From Casuarius casuarius (taxonomy: Eukaryota > Chordata > Aves > Casuariiformes > Casuariidae): DNA of 64,000 nt. Shown here piece by piece: positions 9,651 through 22,729 of the stretch. The stretch lies in assembly GCA_003342895.1 (NCBI GenBank), contig PTFA01000042.1, positions 2,014,932 to 2,078,931 of the forward strand. Reading direction: 5' to 3'. Under the pieces are notes generated by a model. The model worked only from the letters and a program-made list of their open reading frames with translations, had not been told where the DNA came from and made no database searches. The position numbers were made by a program, and so were the translations under genes. The first letter of the stretch is position 1. The number at the start of each line of letters is the position of its first letter.

Positions 9651-11460
9651 AAGAGAGGGATGCTAAATAGCTGATAAAAGGCAGTAGATCATTTCTGGCA
9701 TCTGAACACTGTGTTTTTTTGTTTTGTACATCAGTGGATAGACTGATTGTTTAAGCCAAGCAAAGAGGGAAGCAAGAGGGGAAGACCACACTGTCAAAAT
9801 ACACAATGGTTTGTGAGATGAACAGCTGCATTACACTTCATCTACACTTACACGTATGGCAGCACTGATGGAGTTAGCAAAACTGTTTTGTCTTACAACT
9901 ATTTTTCAGGAGAGCCCAAATTTAGTTTTAGGTTAACCCATTCTATTATAGGCCTAACTTACTGCATTTCTGGGTATATGGTGGAATCAGACAAATCAGG
10001 CTTTTCTAGGATAGAGCGGTATGTCTTTGCACTACAGACCCTGGAGGAGTACAGCAGTTTGATACAGAAACCGTTCTCATGGCGTTCCGTGGCATTGGTC
10101 CAACATCAGAACAAAGGCAGCAACAGAACTTCCATTTCATGTTTTTCCCCAAATCATGGCAGACTGAAATGAATTCAGTGCCTAAGGCTCAGCTCCTCAA
10201 TCTTTGTTTGCATATAAGGCAAATTTAATCCTAGGAGGAGATACTCAGAATTTGCACTGAGAGTAGAATCAAGACCTAACACTTTGGAGTGAAAAGCACT
10301 TTTATGGACAAATAAAATATTATCCTTCCCATACCTGTGCTTTAGGCACGAGTGTCATCTAGAAGCCTGTCCTGGTTTTGCAGTGTGTTTTTGTTGGGTG
10401 AGATAAAAAAGAATTTTTAACATCTGTCTTTTTGCAGCTTGAAGGACTTTAATTGGAATGACCATCCAGTTTTATTACTGGTTCTTTAGCAAGATATTTC
10501 TTCCATAATATGCTTCAACAAACATTGACAGCAATCACAGAAAAATCTAGTTGTATCAAAAATTTGCAGAATTTCACCATACTTTTGCTACTCATTCTGT
10601 CACTTCACAAATCTTCTCAGCTTGAGCACTTCACAAGGGACTGAGCTGTTTTACTGCTGGTGAACGAAGACCAAGTGGAAAAAATATAAGGCCTATAACT
10701 ATGCACATTCACTGACATTTCATGGAAATGAATGTCCCAAGGCTTCACCTTGTTATTCAAACACAGAAGTGAATTGTTAGAGAAGGGGACCAGTGACTGG
10801 TAGAGGAATGCTAGACCCAGCACAGATTTAGGACAGCAAGCAAGCCATGCCTGGTTCCTGCCAACACTGGGACTTCAGCAATAGGAAGACACTTTACAAT
10901 GAACAGAAACGTCATTTACACCTGCTGCAGTACTCTGCAAAGTCTTAGTATAAATGAGAATCTGGCTCAGTTCTTGCCCTGCCTGAGGGCTGAGAGTTAT
11001 CACAGCAAAAGTTAAAAGATAAACCACATCTTTACCACAAAACAGTGCCAAATACAGCACATGCGAGTGTCTAAGCCTGGGAGGAAGCAGAGGAGTGTTG
11101 TGCTGGGCAAGAGTGAAAAAAGAAACAGGCTGATCTCTAATGAAATAGGAAAAGAAAATAGTCGAAGGACTTTTTCTTGCTCTGAGTTTCATGATAAATA
11201 CCCATTTTTCAGTATCATTAATGTCTTATTATTATGACTATTATTAAGTGGCAGTCCGACCCACTTTTGTCTGTGTTTTCTGGGCGCGTCTCAGCATTTT
11301 ACAAGTTACAGGTTGTGCTAACAGCTGGAAATATTGTATCATCATTTCATTACCACCTGGCTTGAAGAGAAGATCCAGTAATTGAGTTTTGTAGGCATCT
11401 GCTCAGATAAACTAAGGGAGGAGGCTGCTACAAGCTCTACTATAGTTATTGTGAAACTAC

Positions 11461-11500
11461 TTTTCTCTTTTCTCTCTCTCTCTCTTTTTTTTTTTTTTTA
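11461..11500 (+). repeat. Pyrimidine tract (TC)n then T-run
   Basis: About 40 nearly pure pyrimidines: TTTTCTC repeats, then CT dinucleotides, then an uninterrupted T-run. Confidence 0.85.
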
Positions 11501-14500
11501 ACGGAAAGAACCCTTTTCTACTCCCTAAACTGATCATTGAAACTTTATTTTTTTCCCTTTCTTCTTTTGATTTGCAAGAAATAAGGACTGTCTGTTTGTT
11601 TTATGCCACAAGAGATGTCACAGTCTTTCTCTCCAAATGACTGAAGGTCAATGTAATCTGAAAAACAACTCTAACAAAACAAGTTTTTGCAGATAAACCC
11701 ACAGAAACTAAATCCAGTGCAAGTCTGTTCCAAAAATTATGTGTTTGTTTCCCTTTCCTTTATATCTGTCTTTAACTGTAGCACGTGTGTATAAGGGATG
11801 ACATGCAGTTATGTTCAGAAGCAGAAGTACTCTTAAAGAAAGATGTGGATGAAACTGTGATATGTCAGAAAGATTACATGTCACCTACTTGTACCTGGAA
11901 GAGCTCTTGAAAAGGAGAACAAATATGACTGGAAAAAAAAAGAGTGAAAACCAGCACTTTTTTATTAAGTGCAGTCAGATAGAATATGTATATGCTTGCG
12001 TGGCTGTTGGTCTCCCTGTGTACCTGTAATACTTTTAAAAAACAGTATTAAAGTTACCAGCCAAATCGCAAGAGATGATAAATGATGGAAGGAGGCTAGC
12101 TTGTTCATTTGGGCCCTCTGCACATGTGTTTTAGGACAAGCTTTTAATTAAACAATCATCTGCAAATTTGTTCACAGAATACTCACCTCATCCAGGACCC
12201 AGAGTGAGTGATGACTGTTGAGTAGTGTTTATGAGCCACCTGTGTGTTAGGGTGAATACATGACAGAAATGCCTTCAAGAAACCTGGCAGTTTGGATTCA
12301 GTGAAGGACTGGGACAGTATATGCAGAATATAATGCAGAAGCCACAAGCTAACTATTGAAGATGAAAACGAAAAAGTCAACTTGTTCTTTAATTGAGTGC
12401 TGTCAGTACTGAGCACTGAATGGAGCAGATGTCCCTAGATAAAAGAATATTTGATCTTTTACTAAAAGGATATAATAATACAAATGTGCTAAGTAGCTAA
12501 TTAAACCTATTGGGACTATCATGATCATTTCATCAGAATTCCTGCAAAATTCAGGCCATAGAACCCCCTAACTTCTGTTTGAGCTACCATATACGTGACC
12601 GTTGTGATCATATTTTTTTAATGCTGTTTTTAAACGTATTACATATATTTTACCTTGCGCTTTTGAATTGATGTTGCTGGATAGTCAATGCTGGCTTACA
12701 TACAAACATGTGCACATAGGCTTTGTATGCAAAGTTATATTTTAAATATTGCTGGAAGTTGTCTCATATTTATGATGAAATTTCAAATTGCAGTGAATTG
12801 AAAAACAAACAAAAAATTGAGTGTGGGTTTTTTTGTTGTTGTTGGAAGAAACACCCTCCCTTTCTGAGCAAAGAAAAAAAAGAAACTCAAGATTTTTGTG
12901 GATATAGGTATTTCAAGAGGTGTTTTTTTTAATGAGAGGAAAATTAAAATAAATATAGTGTAACTTCTTCCTTTATTCAGTCATTTTTAATACCAAAGTC
13001 CTGAAAGCTGGTTTGGAAGGTGAACACGCATTACAGAAATATCTAAGCATGCATTTTTTTGCACTGATCCTGGATCAGTGACAGTAACACCCTCCTGGAT
13101 ATTTTTCTCATACATAGGAGGCTGCTGATTGCTAGTTCATAGATGTTGGGGCCATTTTCTTTATTCCTTAAAATAGTGTTAATGTTGGTGCCATCTCACA
13201 GTATAAAACCATGCTGTTGTTAATAACTAAGAATTCACTGGAAATCTCAGTTTTTGGAAAAGTTTCAGAAATCTTTTGATTAATGAATGTAGCTCTACTG
13301 ATCAGGAATAACAGCAATACTACCACAGCCAGCTTACTCTCTTTCAATAAATCTGTTGTTTCAATCTTGGCTAGTAACGTGATACAGCTTTTCATATTCT
13401 GCTGTTCAGCATAGTAACAGTTGGGCTCAGGTGTAATGTGAACCCACTGTTGACAGTGTGTCAATGAAATCAATGCCAACCTATGTTTTAGTCAGCATGT
13501 CACTGTACCCCTTATTCCAGCAAATTGTAATCCCTTGTAATATAAGTTATGTGGTCAATATTTTTTTGCTTTTCAATCTGGGAAAATAGAGAGCTTGATT
13601 CTGATTTCAACCCCTTGAAAATCACAGGTAATTTGTTCAGAACCATTAGTTGCATTGCTCTAAAGCAGATGAAAGGCTTGAAGGATTAACTTGCGATTTA
13701 ATTTACATAGCAGTAGATCTCTCACAATTCCATTCACCTTGGGTGGTGGTATTCCACTCTTACTCCCTTAAAACAGGGCAATAGGAGCTTCCAGCTCCTA
13801 GCTTAACTTTCTTGTTGCCCAGAGAGCCTAGCGTTTGTGACTGTCTTTTGTCACACTGACTTTCCCTCTCTCTAAATCTCTCCTTGATGGCTTTTGCAGT
13901 CCTGTTTCCAGCCTTGACAATCCACTAAAACCAATGTTAAATTCTACATTCAGGTCTGAAGGACTCTTTTTCATCTTCAAGTTTCAAGAGTTATTCATTG
14001 CATGTAACCAGCACATAGCCATTCATTCCTTCTTCTCAGGTATTTTCATCTTCTCCCATAACTTCATGTTTTATCTGATGAAAAATAACCTCTCCTTCAG
14101 AGGACTCTCATTTCACTTATCTTTAGTGTCTTCCAAGCCAGTATGATGGCATAAATAGTAAGTGAAAATAAACAGGTATGAGTTGTAGATTATAATTCAC
14201 TAAATAGCTCTGACAAGCAAATCACAGGAAACAGGGCTGGGAAAATCTATCTGCTCATCAGCCCCTGTCAGTGGTTAGATGCTTCTGTATAGGATATTGT
14301 CAAGTGATTTTTCCAGTCGATGTTTAACTGGCTTGTTCTGATTGGCCAGATTAAAAATTCCTGTGTGGTTTCCTGCTGAGGGGGTATCTATTGCAATAAA
14401 CGCTGTGAATACCCTTCAGCTCAGCTAGCGTTGTCTGAGCTTTGCTGCCCTGTTGGAAGATGCCAGAAAAGGAAAATTGATACAGAAGATGTACCCCATT

Positions 14501-14583
14501 TTTGTGAGCAATTTTTCTAGTATTTAAATTTAAATGGGGTTAATTGGGGAACAGAAAGTTCTAGAATGGCATCTCCTTTTCCA

Positions 14584-14606
14584 GGGGGGGAAAAAAAAAA
14601 AAAAAA
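14584..14606 (+). repeat. G7 followed by A16 homopolymers
   Basis: Seven G run straight into sixteen A. No SINE or LINE body with a matching poly-A tail is recognised beside it. Confidence 0.85.
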
Positions 14607-15986
14607 GAGAAACAGGTATTTCTCAATCAGATAAAATGTTCCTGGCCATATGTACCAGCATTCTGACAACTCTTTCTACACAAAACTAACTCTGGATTTA
14701 AGAATGTAAGTAATTATTTGCTTGAAGTTAAGCCTATAAAATAAATCCTCTCAGGATCCAGATCTCATTAAATATTTTTTTATGTTTGAAGGACTGGACA
14801 GAAGAAAGCTTCCAAATTTCAGATTTGTAATTGTAACTAATTATTAGGAGGGAGAAAACATTCTGTGAGTTTCCTTCTCTCTTTTTTTCTTTTTTCATCA
14901 TTCAAAGACTTTGTATGGACAAATTCTACAGCTGCAGAATTGTAGAATATAGTGGAACAGTGATGGTGGTCAGCAACTGTAACTGTTTAAGTGTTAATTA
15001 GATGTAAAGTGATATAGAGAAAAAGGACTAAATAACAGCTGCTAACATATGGGTGAAACAAGGAAATGTAGGATAAAGAGAATCTGTTTATTTTCAAGAG
15101 ACATGTTACTTAAAATCTGCCATTGTTCCTGCATATGGAACATCCCATCCAAAACCAGGACATGTCCAGATATATCTTTATTCTACCCAGAAATTTTGTG
15201 CTGGCAGAAAAGACGGAAAGTAAGCAAGTAAGCTGGATTTCCAGCTACTGGGCAGCCTGCCCACAATCATAGCTGTGACTTAGCTGCCTTTACATGTGCC
15301 ATAGCCAGGATATCCCAAGTCCCATAGAAATGGCAGCTGTGCCTGTGTAGAATAATTGTGCAAAGGCTGTGCAATGAGTCCAGTATGTCTGGGATGATCT
15401 GCACCTCCTGCCCTTAGGCTGCAGGATTCATCTCTGTGTCTGCAGCACAATCTAGCACTGTAGGAGCTCATTGTGTTGAGATTTCCCAGATGGAAAAATG
15501 GGGGCCTGAGGTGGATGTGTAAGTAAAAAATAATATATATGGGTCTTCTCATGAGCCTGAATAAATAACAGGTAGAAAAATCACCACTGAATATTTGTCT
15601 CTGTATATGCAGATAGCAACTGTTAACCTGCAGTTTGTGAGCTTCTTGTTGGTCTGCAGCTATTCCTGTGCACTCCTTGAAAGGTGCTTAAGGAAAGTGA
15701 GCCCACTGGCCTTGCACTCAAATCACTATAGAGAGGTCTGCAGCTCCACAGGAAAATTTCTAGAGGTGCAAACTGGAAAGCCTTGAAAATATGGCTGAAG
15801 TAGAATTGGGTTAATGTGTAAAATGCTAGGGTGAACCAATGTGGCAGACTTTGCTGTGCCTGTTTGCAGAATCCCTTTCTTGGTCCAGAATTAAGAAAAT
15901 GTGCTGTTGTTTGACTCAGTTCTCTTCTGTTTACTCAAAAGAGAGTTACATATGAGAGTTATACATGTATATATGCCTTTACATTT

Positions 15987-16008
15987 TATATACATATATA
16001 TATATATA
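15987..16008 (+). repeat. (TA)n microsatellite
   Basis: TATATACATATATATATATA is followed by further AT-rich sequence: a short TA dinucleotide array with one CA interruption. It is self-complementary, which explains the short mirrored open frames on both strands here. Confidence 0.85.
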
Positions 16009-16735
16009 AATGTGGATACATATGTATACACCTCAAAGTGCACTTCTGTTACTTTCCTGCCCGTATGCTCACTGTATGAAACACAGAAAGAACAGTGCAA
16101 AATGGTTCAAGGGAATCAGATGGTTGCAGGACACTGATTTTTTCAAGATACGGTTTGGTATACCCTGACTGAAGCTGCATCACCTATAAAAGAAAAGCAA
16201 ACATATCTCTTAAAATTCCCCCTCACTTTCAGACTACAATAGCAGCCTCTGTGCAGGGAATTTCCTGGCAGTAGTGACAGGTTAATGGGTTTCCACTGTT
16301 TCTCAGTTCATCAGCTCCAGCTGGTCATTAATTCCAGCAAATGCCTTGCACCTTGACTCTTCACTTGTTTCCTGGAAGAAGAGGAAACAACAGACCTTTG
16401 GTGTTTCAAAGCGGGTGAGCCACTTTGAATCACACTGAAATCAACTATCCAATTTTAGCCTGGTTGACCTTTAATCAAGATATGGATGCTTCATTTTCTT
16501 ATATGTGGTATCATGTCTTTCATAAATGCCAAGAGAAACAGGATAATCACTTTTTGTTCCTCCTCCAAGGTCAGCAAATCATAGCCAACTCAAGTGTTTC
16601 TGGTTCTTGTCCTCTCTGAAAGCAGCTATGACTGTGTGAGAACATAGCTGTTTAAATTATTTAGATTACTATTTGCCTGGAGCAGTTCTTCTTATAGGCA
16701 TGGCTTTCTTTTGTATCTCTCAAATGCTTTATTTG

Positions 16736-16880
16736 GGAGGGGGTATTTCATTATCTCTGTTTTACAGATGGGGGGAACTAAAATTAATTTCTTGCCCAAA
16801 GTCCATAGTTGAGCTGGGAGCTTGGTCTCTGGAATCAACTGTGACGTTCCAGTCATTGCTCCACTCTACCTCATACTAGG
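16736..16880 (-). mobile_element. MIR-like CORE-SINE relic, antisense
   Basis: On the plus strand the sequence runs TCTCTGTTTTACAGATGGGG, GGAACTAAAATT, TTTCTTGCCCAAAGTCCATA, GAGCTGGGAGCTTGG. This is the reverse complement of the MIR order (cloverleaf side last). It is one of the clearest SINE relics here. Confidence 0.7.
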
Positions 16881-17030
16881 TGGGATAACAGAGAAGCAGA
16901 AGAGGGTTTCTGAGGAGGCCAGCAGCAAATCTTATAACACTGGCATATATTCCAGAGGAGTTGTAAGTAGCTTTTGCATATCCACTAGTAAATGAATACC
17001 AGTGTGTATCTTTACAGGTAGGGCTTTAAT

Positions 17031-17120
17031 GCTCCCTTACACTTCTGCCAGCTTAAATGCAGGATAATTTCACTGCAACCACTGTAAAATTGGTGAGAGG
17101 CAGCACAATCTGGCCCACAC
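17031..17120. repeat. Fossil palindromic amniote repeat
   Basis: CTCCCTTACACTTCTGCCAG, then a central AATTTCACTGCAACCACTGT and a distal CACAATCTGGCCCACACTGC fit a degenerate copy of the same palindromic family as 6331-6367. The call rests on word order, not an alignment. Confidence 0.4.
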
Positions 17121-19059
17121 TGCTTTTCAAGTGAAAATAAGGGAATGTTTTGTTGAGAAGCGTCAAAGATAAAAGTGGCCATTCATATCATCAAACTACA
17201 AAAATGAAAGAGGAAACAAAGGGCTGCTTTAATTAGCACTCATTCCTATCATCTGTGCTGACTCTCTTCCAAGCAAATGGCAGGTCTTTACTCTGACTTC
17301 ACTGGGAGCAGGAAAGAGGCCAATTTCGCTCTATGTGGTTTTGTTATTATTTTTACTATCTTAATAGTACATTGATCAGAGTTTGCTGGCAAGTACCTAG
17401 TGAAGGTCACCAGCATTCCTAGTGTTGTTTTATTGAAATCAGTAAAATGACATCAGGAGGGAAGCTGGACCAATTTTTTTTTTTTTTAATCACAATATCT
17501 TGCTGGGCACTGGTCAATCCTTTTTTAAACAAGATTGCTCCAGATTAAATAGGAATAATACAAACAAAACCATGCAGAGTTTGCTTGTTTTGGACATGCC
17601 ATTACTGAAGAGGTGTAGCTTATAAGCATCCTGCCAATTTGTCCAGTGTACCAGTGTGTTGGAGAAATCATATAGTGAGTTAACTATTTATTATGCCAGC
17701 TGCTTTTGCAATTATTTGAAGCTCCTTAGTTCATCTGACCATTAAAACTTACTTTAAAAAACAATCACTTTTGATCAAGCAGAGCATTAAGGTCAGTTCT
17801 TCCTCTCATAGCAAAGTCAAGTCAGCCACTGTTGTGCAAGCAGAACTGGAGCTTTTTAAAAGTTACAGTATACTATTATTACACTACTGCAAGAGATGGT
17901 TACTCTAAAAAATTAAAGACTAAAGGTAAAATGTGGATTTATTCTGTGTTTTAGAGCCAAACAAGCAGCGTACACAATCTTGCAAAAATAGGTCTAAATA
18001 TAAAAGGCTGACTTTTGACCAGACCATCATACATCTTTTAAACTTGACCCCAGTTATACTGATACTTCTGCGTAAAATTAAGCACATATGAAAGCATCTG
18101 CAGAATTTGGCAGTCTTTGTGCTCATGGAAACTGACCGCTGTTAAGAAGGGCACGTATCAGGCTTATGGACTGCAATATTATAAAACTGAAATAAGATCT
18201 AAATGGCCAGGGGGTAAATGATTTTCCTGTTCCTCTCCCCACTCCCCTTTCAGGTTAAACTCCTACTGGCTTCATTGATGGTTTCTCTTAATGCAGTAAT
18301 AATTGAATATTAAGGTCTGACTCATACAAAAGCCATGTGATCCACCCAGATACAGTGGCTCATTAGTCTATTGAAAAAAAAGTGGGGATGTTTTGGGTGA
18401 TGTTATCTTTAAGGAGGAAGACTTTGCCCCTTGGCTGCTGTTGCTGTGAGAACATTCACCTCCTGTCAATACTGTGATATCAGATTGGGGCCTCGTGATG
18501 CCTTTCACTTGGGGATGTGGAAGCTCAAAGTTTAGCAAAGTGGCATGGCATGGCCTGTGCCTTTATCTTGGCTTTTAGGAATTATTTGATGACAGCAGTG
18601 ATGGGTATTGGCCTTGTTGGTTTTGATCAGAGAAGCAGCTCACAATCTGAGTTATTTTTCTTGCTAGGTCCTCTGTGGCCTTTGAAGGTTGAACCAATTT
18701 TAAGTCTCACAAATCATCCTTACTCAATTGACTAAGAAAAAACTGGCAAGAGAGTAAAATACTTTCCACTTGTTACCACTCCACATCCCATGATATCCTT
18801 AACACTTTGGCTTAAGTCCCCCAGCCCATTTTCAGTGCAGAGGCTCCCCCTTTCTCAGCCCTTTATACAGATAGCATTGATCCCCCACCTCCACCTCCTA
18901 CCAAAAGCAGGTGTTTCTCCAGAGCCGCAATAGAGCCCTGTTTTGGTTACAGTGTAGTTTTTCAAGGTCATGTGTTAGGTGCAGCCCATAGCAGAGGTAC
19001 CAGACTTCGGTCAGACTCTAAAAAGATCTACTTTTTACTGGAAATACACTGACCTACTA

Positions 19060-19085
19060 AAACAAATAAACAAACAAACAAAAAC
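19060..19085 (+). repeat. (AAAC)n simple repeat
   Basis: AACAAATAAACAAACAAACA plus a short A-run: a tetranucleotide array of about six units. Confidence 0.85.
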
Positions 19086-22000
19086 CCCAAAGCATACAAT
19101 GCTATACATTTTTCCTGCCTCAGTTTTCTGAAGGAGTTTTTTATCTGTGAGAGTTCATGATGCTTTTTCTGCAGCTTCATGCTGCTTCTCAGCACTGTCC
19201 AGCTCATCTTGGTCAGCTTTCTCTAACTTTGGATGGTCTGAAGTCACCCGGACCATGTGAACGTTGACTATCTGTTTCCGTCTTCTTCCCAGTGGATCTG
19301 GGAGTCTCCCCACTTACCTTCCTAGAGCAGTTTGAAGACTAGTGTCAGTATCTTGTTTCCTTTGCTATGGATCTGGGCATTTGCCACTCTAGAGCAGGAG
19401 AAAACTTGCTTTACCTAGCCCTTGCCTGAGTAGACAAACCGTTAGGATTTAACTACCAGCCTTGTTCCCATGTCTTGCAGAAAGGGACATAGTCCTTGTC
19501 AGCAAATGGTGAGTTCCACCACCACGCAATAGTAACAGCCTCATATTTACAAGTTGTATATACATAAATTCCACAGGTTATCTCACATATCTAATATACG
19601 TGTGCGGTGGCTGGGTCTAGCTAAAATGAAACACTATACATGTGTCAATTTATATCTCATAATAAACGAGGAAGGGTTATTCACTCAATGAACAAATCTG
19701 TAATGAGTCACAAAGTAAATTTAAGTAATTGCTCACTGTTTTGAATAATAAAAATGGTAACCAAAGATTTATGGATAACCGAAGATCTACTGTTTGATAG
19801 TTGTCAGCAGTGAGCAATCTAGTGCCATCGTATGATGCCATCATATGATAGAATCTGTATATGCTGGGGAAGATAAGCTCTTATCTGAGAGGCAGCCTGT
19901 GCAGGCACATGGAAATGTCATGTGGCACAGGAAACATGGGACTATGCTAATAGGGGAAAGGTAAGGGTAAAGACCCCTCGTTGCACCCTGGTTAAGCCAG
20001 TGCCCGTATGAGTCAGAAGTGACATTGGTCTTGGATAGTTGTAACTCGGTTTCCTACGGAATTGAGGTTTGTGCAATCACTTGGTCAATCTCTTCTTCCT
20101 TCCCCACCACTTTTGACCCTNTTGGCTAATTTCAGCTACATTAGATAGAGAGGTCGGGGTTTTAAATTCCTACCAATTTCATGAAAATCCGAATCTGGAG
20201 AGAGAGAAGGTCAAATTAACATCACCACTGAGGGAAAGGCAGGCAAAACTCAGGCATTGGCTGTTCTGTTTGGTAGCAAGTGTTTTGCTGGCTGGTCAGC
20301 ACATATATAACTCTGGACTAGTTGTGTTGCGTGCTGTTTTGGTTTAACAGGAATCTTATATGCAAAAGCGCAGTAAATTGGGTTGGGTAGGGGATAAAGG
20401 ACAACAAATCAGAGAAAACCTGCCTTTATTCATTCCACTGGTCATACAGTAAGTGGACTGTGATGTTTTTGGTTTCCGTGTTAATTTTTTCTAATACAAT
20501 AATTTAATTAAGGGGCTGCAAGGAGCTGAACTTTGGTTACAGATTCAGGAAACTACCTAATCTTCCCTAGTTTTTATGCAAGTACAGTAGAGCGACTTGG
20601 AACTGGAATTTGTGGCTTTCTGAGAAGGGCTCCAAATGAGTGCTTTGGATAGGCGTCCTATTTATCTCCAAATCAGAGTGGTTTCAGATCCAGAATTCTG
20701 GTTCTGGTCTTTCTTGGATTGTAATTTTTCCTACTATAACAGTAGGAAATGTTTTCCTTACAGGCTGGATGCTGGGACTTGATGGGCAAGCTACCTCATC
20801 TGTTATGGCAGATACTATGTTTCTGCTAGCATCTCCTCACATAAATATTCCATGCATCAAAAATGTACAACACGCAATGTAATTGCGTAAAAAGGATGAC
20901 GTATGGAGAAAAACAGACAGTGCCTGTGGCTAAGAATTTCTTAATCAGATGTTCTGTATGCACATCTATGCACCAAGGAAATACTTTGAGGCATATTATT
21001 TAAGCCTGCTACAAATAAAGACTTTTTTTTAATATGTTATACATGATAGCTATTGTTGGAGGACAAATCATTGGGATGTATTAGCAGTCGTCTTTCTGTG
21101 GGTGCAGAGGAAATTTTCTTTCTTTTTTTCCTTGCATTAACTCAATCGAATCCGCTTTTTGGTCTTTCCTGTCAGATTACTTCAGCAGTTGCCTTGGGTC
21201 AGCTCATTAAAGCATAAACTTTTGTAGGGCTCTTGGTTTTTGATATTTCCCAGGGCTTCTATACTGGTTTCCATGTTAAAACTGAGGGAGGAGAGAATGA
21301 GTCTGTGACTATGCCCAGGGAAGAGAAGGCCTTATTTGATCCCAGACTGTGGAATTCCCTTTCTCTGTTAAGCTCTGTAATTCATTAAGCATTGTAAGCT
21401 GTAGTGCCTGACCTTAGGAAGTGCTGTGTACCCTGAGTACCAACTGAAGACAGCAGGTTTGCAGTGCTTAAGTATAACATAGACTTGCAGGATGAAGGAT
21501 AGAAAATTGAGTGTTTAGAGTAGGGGAGCTGGGAAAGAGAGAGGAGACTGGCGTTGTATTGTTGTCGTGTATCCTTAGTGAAATACTGTGGTGAATTTGT
21601 GACTCACTTTAACTGAGGACATGTTGCTTTCGCCATAGCCTGTTAATTTCTAACAGGAACGAGTGAATAGCTGAGCAGCTGAAAACAACAAAGTAAAAAC
21701 AAACAAATAATACAAACTTAAAGCAAGTAGTGTTACATAAATGAAATGTTACAGTTTGTGACTACGCAAGAGAACCTGGGAGAACTGCAAAAAGGAAGGG
21801 TTGAAAGAGAAGGGGTGTTTGTTAAAGAGAAAATACAAATTAATGCTCAGCTACAGTGAAACTCCTATGGAATTATGTTTTGCATCCACATGAATACTAG
21901 GGTAATTTATCATGATTAATGATGTTACAATGAATCCTGGTATGTGTTGAAATACTTTCCTGTTCTGAAAGTAGGGGAAAAAAATGTTTACTGTGAACAG

Positions 22001-22704
22001 CTAAGTATGGACATTAATCATTATGTTTTTGATGCCAGGTCAAAATTATTTTCCTGCTGCTATTATTATGCTCATTATTATAATATTTAGAGTTAATAGA
22101 CGAACTAAAATAAATGTGAAATTCCTAAAGAAACTGTGCAGTTTGAGGTAAAATTGCATACAAAGTCTCAGACCTCCCAAACTGTTTGGGTAGTCTCCCA
22201 CTGTTATTTGCTTTTTGTGAGGCACAGGTGCAAAATGGCTGGAGAAGCAACAGATGTGACATGAGATGTGTTGACACTGATTTCACAACATCCTTTCTAG
22301 TACAGGCATGGAAGCAAATCCTCAAAGTCTTGCTGGCTCTGAGAAGGAGAATCTGGACTCTGGAGGAATGGGTGCAATCCTGGTGACTGCAATGGCATTG
22401 CCTCCAATGAGCTTTTTGTAAATACACCAACTATGGGCCAGGATACCTGGGTTCTCTGCCTCGAGCTCCTAGATCCTGTATGCAGCATTGGGCAGTTCCC
22501 GCAGAACCTAATTCTGCTGCTCTTCAGTTAATGCCAGCCTGACCACTGGCCTCACTGGGAGCAGGATCAAACTCCTAATTTCCCTCTGTCTCTGTTCCCT
22601 ACCTGGAGGAACAAGATGTGGGGTACCACCTGATCTCACAAGACTCCTGGGAGGACAAGGATAAGAATGCCTGAGAAGGAATTCACTACTGGGGGAGGTT
22701 GCTG

Positions 22705-22721
22705 AAAAAAAAAAAAAAAAA
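22705..22721 (+). repeat. A17 homopolymer
   Basis: Seventeen uninterrupted A. It is not flanked by a recognisable retroposed body. Confidence 0.85.
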
Positions 22722-22729
22722 CATCCATT

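Larger units (their letters stand above)
8760..15980. other. Intergenic sequence, no gene seen
   Basis: AT-rich, CpG-poor sequence. It includes a possible CTCF-type motif at 9636-9650, a pyrimidine tract at 11461-11500, a 19-bp palindrome at 13062-13080 and a G7/A16 tract at 14584-14606. No open frame matches a family I recognise. Confidence 0.55.
16110..22690. other. Intergenic sequence, no gene seen
   Basis: It holds an antisense MIR-like relic (16736-16880), a fossil palindromic piece (17031-17120), an (AAAC)n array (19060-19085) and one unresolved base at 20121. The rest is AT-rich unique-looking DNA without recognised coding potential. Confidence 0.55.

Noticed and set aside
13062..13080. 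19-bp palindrome CACTGATCC-T-GGATCAGTG as a binding site
   Set aside because: Short perfect palindromes of this size are not rare in 64 kb and it fits no well-known dimer motif.
15891..16137. Mirrored open frames on both strands at the TA repeat
   Set aside because: Produced by the self-complementary (TA)n array.
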